Shown: positions 33,723 to 46,720 of the stretch, piece after piece
Numbering within the stretch: position 1 is the stretch's first letter
How the letters are laid out: every line of letters begins with the position of its first letter
Source of the DNA: Petrosia ficiformis
Taxonomy: Eukaryota; Porifera; Demospongiae; Haplosclerida; Petrosiidae
Assembly (NCBI GenBank): GCA_947044365.1
Contig: OX345636.1
Span: 13,473,309 to 13,537,308, forward strand
Direction: 5' to 3'
Length of the DNA: 64,000 nt
Translations under genes and position numbers: made by a program
Notes under the pieces: generated by a model
Told to the model about the DNA's origin: nothing
What the model saw: the letters and a program-made list of their open reading frames with translations, nothing else
The model's database searches: none

Positions 33723-35767
33723 TAATTAATAGTATAATGAATGTTTATAAATACCATCACTTGTAATGATACTCATGTACATTATTATACATGTTTGTTC
33801 AATTAATGAGTCACATCATGGTTTGGTCAGGGTCCAATATCAATGAAAAAGTAATACTGCATACTAGTTTAGCTAGTATTCAATATTAAACTACATTTAC
33901 ATGTACATCATTGCCTCTAGCTACACAGATATTTCTAAATTATTGCAATGATTACAAATTACACTAAAAGTATGGAAAGTGCATGTGCTCTGACTAAACA
34001 CATGGAAGTGTCATTCAGTAGTTCACCATCTAGTAAAGCGTCTAGTAGTGAGTCTACAGCTAGTGGTGTAAAATGTGTTACAGTTAGTGATACTGATGTA
34101 AGTGTACCTGCCAGAAAGAAGACTAAACATTTAACTAAATTGACTAGGACCAGCTGGATAAGTGAACTGGTGCATATTTTATTCAAAATACAGAAAATTT
34201 CATAAAAATACTGAAGATTATACTGAAATGAGTTGGAGGCACTGAGTACATGCATTACTTGTGAAAGTGATAGCCTAGAAACAAGATGAGCTGTGTTTCC
34301 ATGCATTTTGTTTGCTACCAGAAGTCTTCTTCTTGTGAGCTAGTTAGTAACAGGAGGGTCATTATTATTATACTTTATATTAACATCTAATCATAACCAC
34401 CTGTAACCTGGAGTGCACTCGTAACTCCTGAATTCTGCAGTCAAAAAAGAAAATCTTGACTAATGCCTATATTTAATTGAGGCCAATGTTAATTTAGTTG
34501 CTACATTGTTTCTCGCATTTTCTTACGTAATTGTTTCTTGATACAGTCAGCCTGACCATCTCAGAAAGATGAATAGATTAGATAAACGGATCAATAGTCC
34601 ATATGACCTGAACTACATTTCATTGATGAATCATATTTACCACTTGAGTCATAATTAAGATCAATAGTCATATGACCAGAACTACACATGATTCCAGTGC
34701 TGAAATATAACTAAGTGCAACAGTCGTATGACCAGAACTATCATGCCGAGTCATAATTGTACTGGATTCCAGTGCCACGTCATTTATACATAGCCAAATA
34801 AAATATGGTTTGTACTGTCTCATATTATTAACTGTATAGTATGACATTCTCTTTGCAGCAAAGATGCTAAGTCTTATAAAGATTAAAGAGCTGAAAGTTA
34901 GTTATTAAATGTTCCCACAGATCCATCACCTGGTCTGAAGGGCATATAGTATCCATGATAAAATAATTGATAGCGGGTATAGCCCAGGATTTCTTAAAGT
35001 TGTTCTATTTCCATAACACGTACTGGCCAAGGTGTATGTATTGTTGAAAGAATGCATTCCTTTTCATATGGGATTTATACTATATTATAGATCTGTTAAA
35101 CCATCTAACATCAAAGGGAATTTAGAATTAAAGTTTATAAATACTTAGAATACCTGCCTACAGTCTCAAGTGTTTACTGTAGATAATTAAAGTGGACTAT
35201 GTTTTTAGTCTCTGCATGCATGACTTGTAAATATATATTTTGTATAAGGTTTAAATTTGTATAGTGGAAACCACAAACAATTCTCAAGACAACCTAAATT
35301 TTGTGCAGTGTCTTCACAAATTTGGCTGATCCAACTATGAATACGATTAAAATCCATGACTCGCTATGAATGGGTGTATAATTTTAGTCCAAAGTAATGA
35401 TGAACTGTCTACAACTTCCACAGGATACTATAGTAATTGCATACGCACAATCCCTTCTTCCAAAATTACTAATGTTCATATTTATATTGCCACAATTGGC
35501 TGTCTAGTATTATTCAAAATCAGAATAAGAAACAAAAATAAAACAAGGAATATGTTATAAGTTATTATTTTTGTTCATAATTAATTTTTGGGATATGAAC
35601 AAAAATGCAGTTTAATTATATGGGGTTTAAAATTAAATATTCAGAATGCAGTCATTATTATTAAAACTTTGACAAAAAAGCAGTATTCAGATATTATGTA
35701 AAGGGTTTTCATGGTGTATTTTCTGTATTGATTCTTGAAAATAGCGTTTCAGCCCAAAGGCCTGCTA
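33723..35767. other. Interval between CNOT9 pseudogene and ROCO copy 2
   Basis: Nearly identical to 13285-15346, including the 85-codon frame (33948-34205). Contains the 3' untranslated region of ROCO copy 2. No separate gene can be shown. Confidence 0.5.
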
Positions 35768-36413
35768 TCAGTTTGAATGATATTTAGTAATCCGTTCAGC
35801 AACTTCCATCTTGTTTATTAAGGGACTCTTCAGAGCTTCTACAACAGAGGACCAAGATGCTACTCCTGTATCCAACCATTTTAATAGCATCTTGCGTCGA
35901 CGATCAGTCTCATCATAACCATCACATCTAATCCTGTCTAACAGATGATCAGGTAAACCTAGTTTAAGGCCCAGAATATACCAGTCAGTAACTTCAACAG
36001 TGGCTTCTAATACTGGTAGAAGATCATCCACTGTAAAAAAAAATGAATAATATTTGTATGATGTACCATAGACGTAAGTTTTAATAACAAATGAACAGAC
36101 TCATTACCTGTTAAAGGTTTATCATCTACTGATATATCAGTAACTGTTGACTGATCTGTGGAATTAATAACATATCCATGACAACATGTAATGAATTCAT
36201 TATAATGATGTGTTTATCACATTGTGAGGTATATTAGCCTATGAATATTAATAACGTAGATATAGAGCTGGCTTTAAGCTTTCTGCCACTAGCTCCACCT
36301 ATTTTATTATGACTGAAGCCACAAAACAGTTTTCTACTTGATTTTTACACAACATTTCTGTTAAACAGTATTCGTGTCTCTTGGTAGGACTTGGGACTGT
36401 ACAGTAAGTTGCA

Positions 36414-36444
<31 letters not shown>

Positions 36445-39400
36445 ATATAATCTCTGTATAATAATTATTATGATCATAGTCAAGTATTTTCTGCAATCAT
36501 TTTCTTGTCAGTAATCATTCTTGTTTCCCATTCACACTTGTGGCGAGGGTTCTGAACTGTGAGTGCATTCATTATTATAATAAATTAACTGCTGTGGAAT
36601 GTAATTATAGGGATTCCCATAACATTTAATAATATGATATTAAAACATGATGTGTGTATAGTAATTTCATTAAAAACTCACCTAACTCTTTTAACATGAT
36701 TTCAGCTATTTTACTCAGAGCAGCATTATGTTGTTTCTTTAGTACCTCACAGAACCTCTTTAATATCTCCGGTATATTGGATTGTTCAAGTGATCTCTGA
36801 ATTTCGTTTAGTAATATACTGGCTCTTCCATAACGAGTAAGACTCTTGTTAGTAATGACATCATCTTTGACGGAGTACGGTATTAAATCAACTGATGAAA
36901 GCTCATTAGGTAATCTTTCTGTGTCTGCATCTGATATCATACCCAACACTTCAGGCATATGTCTCTTGTATATACTCAGTGGAGAGGACTCTATAGCAAA
37001 CAGCAAAAAGAATATTTAATTACATTACATTAAAAGTGCCTTTACATTTTTTTATGGCTGTAGGGCCATCCCTATAATTACTTTTCATGGGGTTGAATCT
37101 ATATATATATATAAGTATATTCTTGTGTCACTTACGCGAGTATGCAATGTATACATAGTTAAGGGAGTTAATGTTTTTCGGAGGGTTACGTCAATTAATG
37201 GGCATGGTGTGTATTAGAACGCACGCTCAAGGTCTACAGAACAGCAGAAAGTAAGCTGCTTGTAGCTTACGTAGAAACCGGAACTAATAGCCATGCAGCT
37301 ATTCTACCTAAAATATATTCTTAAAAGATAAATAGAGAGATAACCAAAATAATAGGCTGTTGTGTTTCAGGCATAATAAAATCAGCCACGATTTCTGAAT
37401 GCTGGACACCATAAAGCAGTCATAGGGATAATGTTTCTCTATATATCTTGTTCTCTCTAGGTTGTTGGGTACTGTACACTTTGCACCCTTCTGTGTGCCC
37501 ATTGTTATTCCATGATGTACCCTTCTGTTACTATAAGACTCATGCAAAGGGCACTTTAGCCAACAACAATCCAAATGCAAAGAGACACGTGTACAATAAT
37601 CTCATAATTACGACTTGATGATTTTATATATAATATAGTGCATAGTTTATATCATAAGGTTAGCACGTGATTATATTGTAACTCAATAATGAAGCATTAG
37701 ATTGAAATTCAACACACACAAAAAAGAACAGGAAGAATTACATGTACATGTACATGAACATAATTATATAGTAAAGGCAAAAAGATTTGTCATTCCAAAC
37801 TAAAGTTATGAACATTTTATGAGGACAAGGGAGGCACAAATGCAGTACTATTAGGTAAAATAATTATAAATGTCCCAGTAATGATATAACTCACCTGTAT
37901 TGCAGATAGGTAATGTTTGTTTTGTAGTTATATCTCTTTGTGTCAGTCCTGCCAAAATCTATTTGCCAAGAAACAAATAACAACTAATTTAAAAAGCAGT
38001 ACAAGTATATATATACTCACTATTGGTGAAGTTCCTGGTCTTGCTAGTATACTGAATTTATTTAGATGATTCCTGAGAGACGAATATGTCACCATTTGGG
38101 GTGGTGCAAATGAAACCATAGAACCAAAGATTTTGTTGAGTTCTGATAATATTGAAATCGGAACATGATGCTCTGCTAACCCTTCATTAAAGAGACTCGA
38201 TATAAGATGTGATACAGATGGCTGAGATGTAATCACTTGATAAGGATCTCCGAGTAGTAGTGTGTCTGTTTCTATTATTCTTTCCTCCTTATTATTACTC
38301 ATCGTGTTAGGCGTGATGTCAGCTACAATATATGGTTTTCCCTGTACACATGCTTTGGCCACATTTTGTATTGGATAAACTGTTAACTGTGATAAATTAC
38401 ACTTTCGCAGCTTCAACAGTTGATTCGGTGACACTAAGCACTCTTTGACATTCACAGTAGGACATATCTCTTGTTGAATGGAAATAATTGTTCGTATGAG
38501 AGTGCTACGTAGCTTTAGGTGTGCCGCATGAGTTTCTTTTTCATAGGATACCAAGAGCAGTACGCATCGATTGAGCTCGCTAACCTCAACCAAAACTTCA
38601 ATGGCTTCTTCATCCAACCAATATATCCCATTTTTCCACACACTACACTGACGTGCCAGACCACCTATGTGATCATCTCTGACAATAGAGCCAATGTCAG
38701 ATCGAGGAAGGCAAAACGTATAGGCTAATCGCAGTAACAAAACGCGAAGAAAATGCGTTGTCAAAAACTGGTACTGATCGGGACACCACAAGCACCAACT
38801 AATACCATTGGTAATGGAAATGTCTAGTGGTGGTTCGGTATTCACTAGTGAAGGAAAGAAAAGAAAGGCATCGTCCAAAGAGAGAGGTTGAAGTAACAAA
38901 CCTGGAGGTGAAACATAGTATTCCATGCCTCTATTGGATGGTGAGATGGAGTACACTTTTGCCTCTAGTTTGGAATTTTCAATGTCTAGTGGAGGAGACA
39001 TTTTACTCTCTTTGAATGTATTGGATATTTCCGAGGTAGAACTTCTCTTCGTCTTAGATATTTGCTGTAATGACTGAATGTCGAGGCTAGTGTAAATGCA
39101 GCTCATTGTTAGCCTATCAATTTTGTGACAAAATTCCAAACTTGTTAACAAGGAAAGTAACGTATTTTTATCCAAATCTGGAAATTCCTTAGCAATAGCG
39201 GATACTGGTATGACACCAGTGCTGTTAGATAAGTGTTGATGCTCTTGGAGAAATGTGGTGGAAAATAATCTGTTACAAACTGCTTTTGGAAGAGCTTCTA
39301 TTCTCACTACTACCCAACTTGAGGGGAAGTGAGAATCATTTTTTTGAAAGTAGACAAGCCCTCTTTGTTTAAGATGTATTAAGAGCGTTTCCATGTCAAA

Positions 39401-42400
39401 CTCATTAGAGTAAAGAAGATTTGAATAAATTTCATTCGCAGATATCATGTCAGTTAAATCATTGACAGTGATAGCAATCTTCTTGACATTTGTGACCAAA
39501 AAAGAGTAAAACAAATTACAATAAAAGTTGACTGGCTTAGATTTACTTTGCTCTTTAAAACAACAAGATAATTTAAGCACTAGCATATTCACCATCTCTT
39601 TGGAATATTTCAAGCAATTCAAAGGTACACACCCTGTATAACCTATGTCTTGTAAACATTTACATGCTATATACTCAACAGCTTGTATTTTTAGTGCTAA
39701 TTTAGATGATGGTTTGATTTTATCGCAGTGACTACCAATTAAAATTACACGCAACTTTGATAAAGATTCTCTTGATAGTTTAGTGCATGCATTTCGAACA
39801 AAAGTAGACCAGTAATACAGCTGCTTTTCAATTACATTTACATCATGAGTGATATTAACCAAGATAAGAAAAACTGGCGAGGATGTTTGCAGGAGGTTTC
39901 TAAGGACAGCTGCATGGCTGTCATGATATTCAAAAGGACCTGCTAACTCATAAAAAAGGATCTTTCCTAATTCTTTGATTTCACAGCGAGTGGGAAGAAT
40001 GCCAGCAGAATGAGCAGATGCTGCAGCGTATGTTATGGACGGGTGCCGATTTGAAGAAAATACTTTGCGAAGAAATGATTTTTTTGGTTTAATCAACATT
40101 TTTACGAGTGAACTTTTTCCTGAGCTTGTTTCTCCACAGATAAATGCACTATGATACATAAATGTATCAAAAACCCCTACATCGCTTACTTCATCACATT
40201 CAAGATCAATAGCAAAGTTAGGTACTGTAGGAGATTCAGAAAATGTAGAAAGGACATGGGGTAGCAGTCGAGTCTGCTCATTGTAAGCAGTAAATAGGCT
40301 AGAAATGTTTGTATAGTTTGACTGTACACAAATTTTCTCAAGTTTGCTGAATGCCTCAGCAACACACTTTTCACTCATTCGCCCACTATACAATAGTTCA
40401 TAAATTACATTATATAAACCATTTCTACAAGCTTTAAGCAAAGGAGTATCACCTGCATTATTAAAACACATAGGGTCAACTGTTGGTAATGACAACAAAA
40501 GTTTAACTACATCTTCATCTCGCGCTAAGTGAAGTGGAGTATTCCCATCTTTGTTTTTTGATGTTGCATCTACATTACAAATATTCACTAGGTATTTCAC
40601 TACCTCATAATGGTTAGACATACAAGCACTGTGTAATGGTGTGTTACCATACTTGTTTCTGCATGTTATATCAACTTCATTGCTGCATAATAGAGCTCTT
40701 AAAATATCAGTGTTGCTAACTACATGAAGAGGGGTGTCGTCTACCTTGTTGCGAGAGATGACATTTATATTTTTTTGTGATAATAGGCACTTGACTATTT
40801 CGAGGTAACCATATCTACAAGCTGTATGTAATGGTGTATCCTCAGTATAATTTCTATCCTTGCTATTTGGGTTGGCTTGTGTAACAGACAGTATGTGCTT
40901 TACAGCATCAACATCACCTATTCTGCAAAAAGCATGTAAAAGCATTGTACTTTGTTCTTCGACTGGCTCGCAACCATGATAAGTAAGATACAGGGCTGTC
41001 TTCCAGCTTGCTTTTTCACAGCAAACTTGAAGAGGTGATTTACCCTGTTCATTCACAACCGAAACACTGACATTTTTGTGTAACAACAGCTTACTTACTA
41101 TATCAACATGATCAATTCTACAAGCAGAAAATAGTGCACTACATCCAATTTCATTCTTAACGGTGTCATCCAATCCTTCTGAGTTTAAAAACAATCTCAC
41201 AAGTTTCACAACATCAAAACATTTCTCCCTCAAGGCAATATCTACCGGTGTTTTACCAGCTTTGTTCATTATTGTTAAAATGCTAGTGTTAACTATGACA
41301 CTCGGAAGTAAAATTGTATCACCATTGAAATTTTGAATCGAAGGCACAGGCAATGAATATGCCAATAGGTAATTTACTACTTCATTGTTACTTTGAGAAA
41401 TAGCTATGTGTAATACTGTATCGCCATTGCAATTTTGAATCACAGGATCAGGCAGTGGATACGTTAATAAGCACTTTATCACTTCAGGGTTGTTTTGAGT
41501 AATGGCTATGTGTAATACTGTATCACCATTGCAATTTTGAATCGCAGGATCAGGCAGTGGATACGTTAATAAGCACTTTATCACTTCAGGGTTGTTTTGA
41601 GTAATGGCTATGTGTAATACTGTATCGCCATTGCAATTTTGAATCGCAGGATCAGGCAGTGGATACGTTAATAAGCACTTTATCACTTCAGGGTTGTTTT
41701 GAGTAATGGCTATGTGTAATACTGTATCGCCATTGCAATTTTGAATCGCAGGATCAGGCAGTGGATATGTTAATAAGCACTTTATCACTTCAGGGTTGTT
41801 TTGAGTAATGGCTATGTGTAATACTGTATCGTCATTGCAATTTTGAATCACAGGATCAGGCAGTGGATACGTTAATAAGCACTTTATCACTTCAGGGTTG
41901 TTTTGAGTAATGGCTATGTGTAATACTGTATCGCCATTGCAATTTTGAATCGCAGGATCAGGCAGTGGATACGTTAATAAGCACTTTATCACTTCAGGGT
42001 TGTTTTGAGTAATGGCTATGTGTAATACTGTATCGCCATTGCAATTTTGAATCGCAGGATCAGGCAGTGGATATGTTAATAAGCACTTTATCACTTCAGG
42101 GTTGTTTTGAGTAATGGCTATGTGTAATACTGTATCGTCATTGCAATTTTGAATCACAGGATCAGGCAGTGGATACGTTAATAAGCACTTTATCACTTCA
42201 GGGTTGTTTTGAGTAATGGCTATGTGTAATACTGTATCGCCATTGCAATTTTGAATCACAGGATCAGGCAGTGGATACGTTAATAAGCACTTTATCACTT
42301 CAGGGTTGTTTTGAGTAATGGCTATGTGTAATACTGTATCGCCATTGCAATTTTGAATCGCAGGATCAGGCAGTGGATACGTTAATAAGCACTTTATCAC

Positions 42401-43228
42401 TTCAGGGTTGTTTTGAGTAATGGCTATGTGTAATACTGTATCGCCATTGCAATTTTGAATCGCAGGATCAGGCAGTGGATATGTTAATAAGCACTTTATC
42501 ACTTCAGGGTTGTTTTGAGTAATGGCTATGTGTAATACTGTATCGTCATTGCAATTTTGAATTGCAGGATCAGGCAGTGGATACGTTAAAACAAAATTTA
42601 TCATTTCTAGGTTGTTTTGAGTAACGGCTATGTGTAATACTGTATCACCGTTGTGATTCTGAATTGAACAATCAGGTTGAAAATATTTTAAATTCAATAC
42701 TTTCAGGCTATTGTGAGTAACAGCTAAATGTGATAATGTATTACCATTTATGTCAGGAGTACATGTATTTACCTTCACTTGAGATAACAAGTAAATTAAA
42801 ATCTTCACCTGACCATATATAACAGCAAAATGTAGAGGTGTCCTATGGAAGGCTGTTGGTGCTTTAATTTCAGCATTACAATCGTGCTTTAAAATAAGAC
42901 ATTTCATAGCATCAATCGCACCATACTTGGCTGCATAGTGAAGAGGGGTCAGGTCAAACAGATCTCCCATTAATGGCTCACAATTATACTTTCTAATCAA
43001 TTCATCACATAGTTCTGCCCAATTATTCTTAGCAGCTAGGTGAAGTAAACTAGCTCTTGAAGTCCCAAATGTAGTAAATAGATTTCGAGGATTATTTACT
43101 TGTAATAAAAGATTAGTGGCCCCTTGGTGGTCTCTATTTTCAAAAGCTCTCACACATCCAGACTCTTGTGAAGTATTCGGCTCATAAAACCTATCAAACT
43201 CGTCGTAAAGTTGTTTTGAAAATGACAT
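35768..43228 (-). CDS. ROCO-family protein: ankyrin repeats, ROC GTPase, COR, CARD-like and death domain
   Basis: Five exons join in phase: 38021-43228, 37895-37958, 36682-36990, 36108-36155 and 35768-36030, giving 1963 residues. Ankyrin repeats fill residues about 55-950. The ROC GTPase follows, with P-loop GETSSGKS at 1032-1039 and the SHCD guanine-binding motif at 1166-1169; COR runs to about 1736. Residues about 1759-1860 form a CARD-like helical domain (SSVDLIPYSVKDDV, RASILLNEIQRSL, LKRFCEVLKKQ). A death domain ends the protein (1877-1963: DWYILGLKLGLPDHLLDRIR, KMLLKWL, ASWSSVVEAL). The order ANK-ROC-COR-death resembles DAPK1 without its kinase, suggesting an intracellular GTPase-controlled death or innate signalling scaffold; that role is inferred. 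The ankyrin part contains eleven near-identical 34-residue units. The start is the first ATG, conserved in copy 1. The first exon alone carries 1736 codons. Confidence 0.88.
37047..37570 (+). repeat. Interspersed repeat R1, subfamily a, in ROCO copy 2 intron
   Basis: Paralogue of 16622-17040 but longer at its 3' end, including a GATAATGTTTCTCTATATATCTTG tail and a GTGTCACTTACGCGAGTATG head that copy 1 has lost. Confidence 0.65.
41448..42585 (-). repeat. 102-bp ankyrin-coding tandem array with higher-order pattern
   Basis: Eleven almost identical 102-base units (one 34-residue ankyrin repeat each) are in strict register; the landmark CACTTTATCACTTCAGGG recurs from 41473 to 42493 every 102 bases. 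Variant bases (GTCATTGC for GCCATTGC, and ATATGTT for ATACGTT) recur at spacings of 306 and then 408 bases, so blocks of three to four units were copied together. Copy 1 has only about four diverged units here. Confidence 0.92.
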
Positions 43229-43232
43229 GACA

Positions 43233-43477
43233 ATCTTCTAATGATCTATTGACAATCGAGAAAGGAAGTGGAGGTGAGGCTCAAATTAGCATTCCACCCA
43301 CGCTTTACGTAAGCTGATCTCGTTCTCGCGAGCCAGGGAATTCCCGTCGCGTAGCAGAGGACGCGAGACTAATACAAGTATGTAGAGGTTCTCAGATCAG
43401 ATTCAATCTTGCCCTTGCCCCGAGTTAGAACTGAAGGAGTGTTTCACAGTCTCACGTGCCAGGTATGGGATGATTGG
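43233..43477 (-). promoter_or_regulatory. 5' flank of ROCO copy 2
   Basis: This short stretch between the ROCO start codon and the inverted-repeat element at 43478 must hold its 5' untranslated region and probably the core promoter. It contains CTCGTTCTCGCGAGCCAGGG with a TCTCGCGA-like palindrome. It shares nothing with the flank of copy 1. The promoter role is inferred from position. Confidence 0.35.
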
Positions 43478-43878
43478 GATCAACTGAAAAGAACGATCAC
43501 AGCATTTGGCGATAAAGCCACACCTACAAACGTTCACGTGACACAATTGTCATGTGACTTCCGGTGGGTGGTCCACTGTTGTTTGCCGCGATAGGTGTGG
43601 CAGGTTGTAACTTTGCTCGCTAACATGCTGATAATATCCCTACCGACAAGGGGCCTAAACTGGGGGGGCTGCGGCCCCCAGACCCCCCTGCTTGTCAGGA
43701 ACAGTGCTGGGCCTATCAGCCCAGCGTAAATGTCAAACAGTGGGATAAAGTTATTCTGGAGGGTGGGGTACTTTAAACGCCCACCGAAAGTCACATGACA
43801 ATTGTGGGTGTGTCACGTGAACGTTTGTAGGTGTGGCTTAGTCGCCAGATGCTGTGATCGTTCTTTTCAGTTGATCCC
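43478..43878. mobile_element. TIR element with about 95-base inverted arms
   Basis: The left arm (GATCAACTGAAAAGAACGAT... to ...CACGTGACACAATTGTCATG) matches the reverse complement of 43785-43878 over about 95 bases. The 210-base centre is GC-rich and includes a GGGGGGCTGCGGCCCCC hairpin near 43657-43682. No open frame of note. AGGTATG occurs near both ends, but not flush on the left, so the target duplication is uncertain. Confidence 0.75.
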
Positions 43879-43889
43879 AGGTATGTCCT

Positions 43890-44530
43890 AACACCCAAGT
43901 GATAGTCCACTCAATAATAAGAAGCCACTCCCACTCAAAGTCCACCATATAATTATCATCCAAACTGTAACAGTAGTACTGTTGTTTTGGTGTGTAGTGT
44001 AAATATTTACCGAACTAGATAGTATTATCAGTAAGCAATGAATATGAACTATATACATGTATATGTATTGTCTTATATGGTTTACTAAGTATGCACTGAC
44101 ATACATTTTAATTGTTGTATGAAATGAATACAAGCATCATAAATTAATCGAGTCTAATTTTATTACATAGTTCACTTGTCAAATATAGTCTATTGAAAAA
44201 CAGTACTTCTGGTGATGTAGAGATCCATGCAAAAGTAAAAGTCTGTAGTGTAAAAGAAAATTCCAATTATCATAATTATACTAATAATGTATGTGACCAT
44301 CCACATGAAAAGAATGACTTCCATCAAACATCTTTAACTATAAATGCTTATTATTCAGACATTTTGTGCACAAAACCAAATGAAATTTTGTATCCAGGAA
44401 GATACAAGATTATGATACTTCTTAGCTATGCTTCTGTATGAAATGGTTGAATAGCAAGTGTATACATTTGATTAAATTATTCTACAATAAAATATACATG
44501 TGCCTTTTGTGTGGATAGCCACATACAATA
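43890..44530. other. No recognised gene
   Basis: AT-rich sequence. A plus-strand frame of 82 codons (44193-44441) has no recognisable motif and no supporting splice sites that I could trust. Confidence 0.4.
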
Positions 44531-45701
44531 GAATTGCATTAAAACGAATTCCAGGGGGCTAAGTATAATGGTTCTTACTAACATACAGTAATTTGTATTA
44601 TCCTTAATTATTACATCATCATTAATGACATCCTCTAACAGTGGTTCAAACACTTGTCTTGCTGCTTTCCTGCAGCTAACAAAACATGTTTTTGATACCT
44701 ACGGCTTTCTTACATTTTCATCTGTCCAACTATAAGTGAGTTAAAAGTCACTGCTGTTTGAAGGCTAGTAAAGAAGTGGGCGTTCCCTGTGGAACTACTA
44801 TACATTCAAGTGTTTGCCTTGCTCTTTTCCCGTTAATAGCAATGGATAAATTTGACATCAATGACTTTTTTAGCAACTCTTCTTTCCAGCAAAGCAGGTT
44901 AGAATCTTGAGTCTTGCAAAGTATGAGAGTTAAACACTGTTAATACGAACGTCTGCTTAAAACGAACACTTACATATAGTCCCTGCGGGGCTGCCATATT
45001 TAGCATGAACACTGATAAACGCAATTTACATGTTATTAAAATTTGTACCTTGAAGTGAGATTAGTATATCTTTTCATGTCTATAATTAAGTTAACCCTAA
45101 GAGGACTAAGCTTGTTTCTCAAAACGTTTCCCTTTTCAAACACTGGCATCTCTGCTGCATATATTTTGGACACCGTTCACTTTCTCTACCCCAAACGTGG
45201 CTCCTTTTTTGACATGGAGTACTATTTCTACCAACTTGCGGACTCAAAGGTCCCCAAACGCTTTGTTAGATTAATTTAAATGCAGTGCTCTCCCTCTTTT
45301 GACTGCAACTGGGGCAAAAAAACTACCCCACTGCATGTTGGCACCAGCTACACCCACGATTTCGAGTTTTACAGCAAGGGAAATGTCTCAGCTACCCACC
45401 AGATTACATGGGTGGGGTCACTGAAACTCCAAATTACGTGGGTGGTGAGGGGAGTACAGCCTCCTTTAAACCAACCCCCCCTTACTTGTTATTTAGGCCA
45501 GAGGGCAGCAAAAAAACCATCAACATTTTTAGCCATCTTCATGGGCTTACATGTATGCCTGACAACAATTACAAACATTTGGAGTGCTTTGTAATGTTAG
45601 GAACACACTCCAAACCACATAGGGGTCAAATGTCACATATACAATGTATGTGACATTGTACTCTAAGGGTTAAAATGGGCTCTACGTTTTAATGCAACTC
45701 C
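44531..45701 (+). mobile_element. DNA element with GTTGCATTAAAACG ends and ORF remnants
   Basis: The left end GAATTGCATTAAAACGAA (44531) and the right end ACGTTTTAATGCAACTCC (to 45701) are inverted repeats. Inside, two adjoining frames (45043-45279 and 45280-45653) look protein-like (YILDTVHFLYPKRGSFFDME, then YVGGEGST and KKTINIFSHLHGLTC) but I cannot assign a transposase family. A related partly inverted copy lies at 55096-55575; both carry a GCTGCTTTCCTG.AGCTAAC block. Confidence 0.55.
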
Positions 45702-45704
45702 ACT

Positions 45705-46715
45705 GCATATTCCTAATAGGAATTATTAAAGGCTTGAAAAATCAAGAATGATAGGATCACAAAAGCATGAAGTGTAGAAGCAAAATGGGAATGATAATGA
45801 TTATATGTATATACCTGCATTTTCCTATCACATGTATTTGGTTTATTTTCATTTCATCTAATTCCTCAATCCTCATACCTTTTATCAAAACACCTGAAAT
45901 GTAAAAAACATATCTATTGTGACTCTCTAGTAATACATCTACATGTACTAATCATTGTTGAGCCAGTTTCGCTAATTATTCTAAAACTCTGATGTTCTGA
46001 TGTATACATGTTTCCTTTATGATTGTCCATATATGGGAATTCTGTGCAATTCATTTGACAAAGGTTGACACAGTATATTATATACCAGTTGTACACTCGC
46101 TTGCTCCTGCATGTACATGTACATGTACACATATATAACACATATATGGCATGTTTGTTTAAATCTAGGACTTTATGAATATCATTATCTTAAGTAGGTT
46201 CATTCGACAAAGGTTGACACAGAATTTATATAGCTGATGTATGCTCCTTCTGTTCATGTGCTCCTGGTACATGTAAACTAAGAAATGCTCTCATGTGCAA
46301 TTTTATGAACTATTAATATTATAGTGCACATGTGTACATAACTCATATTTTTGATAAGGTCCTGTATTTTGCATGCGTCCATTGTAGAAGACCATTATAC
46401 ACCTCAGTATGATTTCTACTGATTATCAAATCTTGCGCCTTTGGTATTTGGTTTGATAAAGTCAGTAGAAACCTTTACCTCGGTGTATAACCTATATAGT
46501 ATAATACATACACTTTCAATACTTGTGTATAAACCATGTTAGGAGGTGTATGTGCCAGATATACATGTACCACCTGCTATGTACATGTAGAAGGTTATCC
46601 CCAAGGCCCAGAGGGCCAAGGGGTACATGTATATCTACATGTACATAAACCTGTAAACACCACCAGGGGTATATTATAATCAGAGTATGGTTGTACTTTA
46701 TAGTAGGAAAAACAA
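45705..46715. other. No recognised gene
   Basis: AT-rich, with two tandemly related CATTTGACAAAGGTTGACAC words (near 46055 and 46205) and TACATG runs. No coding or RNA feature is supported. Confidence 0.4.
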
Positions 46716-46720
46716 GATAT

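Larger units (their letters stand above)
27256..43232 (+). repeat. Tandem segmental duplication, copy 2
   Basis: Partner of 6915-21742, same orientation. It lacks CNOT9 exons 1-2 and their promoter, and carries extra insertions (32985-33338, about 29500-29880, about 30840-31095) and the expanded ankyrin array. The left edge abuts a short interspersed motif; the right edge is four bases upstream of the ROCO ATG. Confidence 0.9.

Noticed and set aside
41448..42585. Regular 102-base repeats as a CRISPR-like array
   Set aside because: The units are contiguous and in frame, and encode ankyrin repeats of a eukaryotic protein; there are no spacers.
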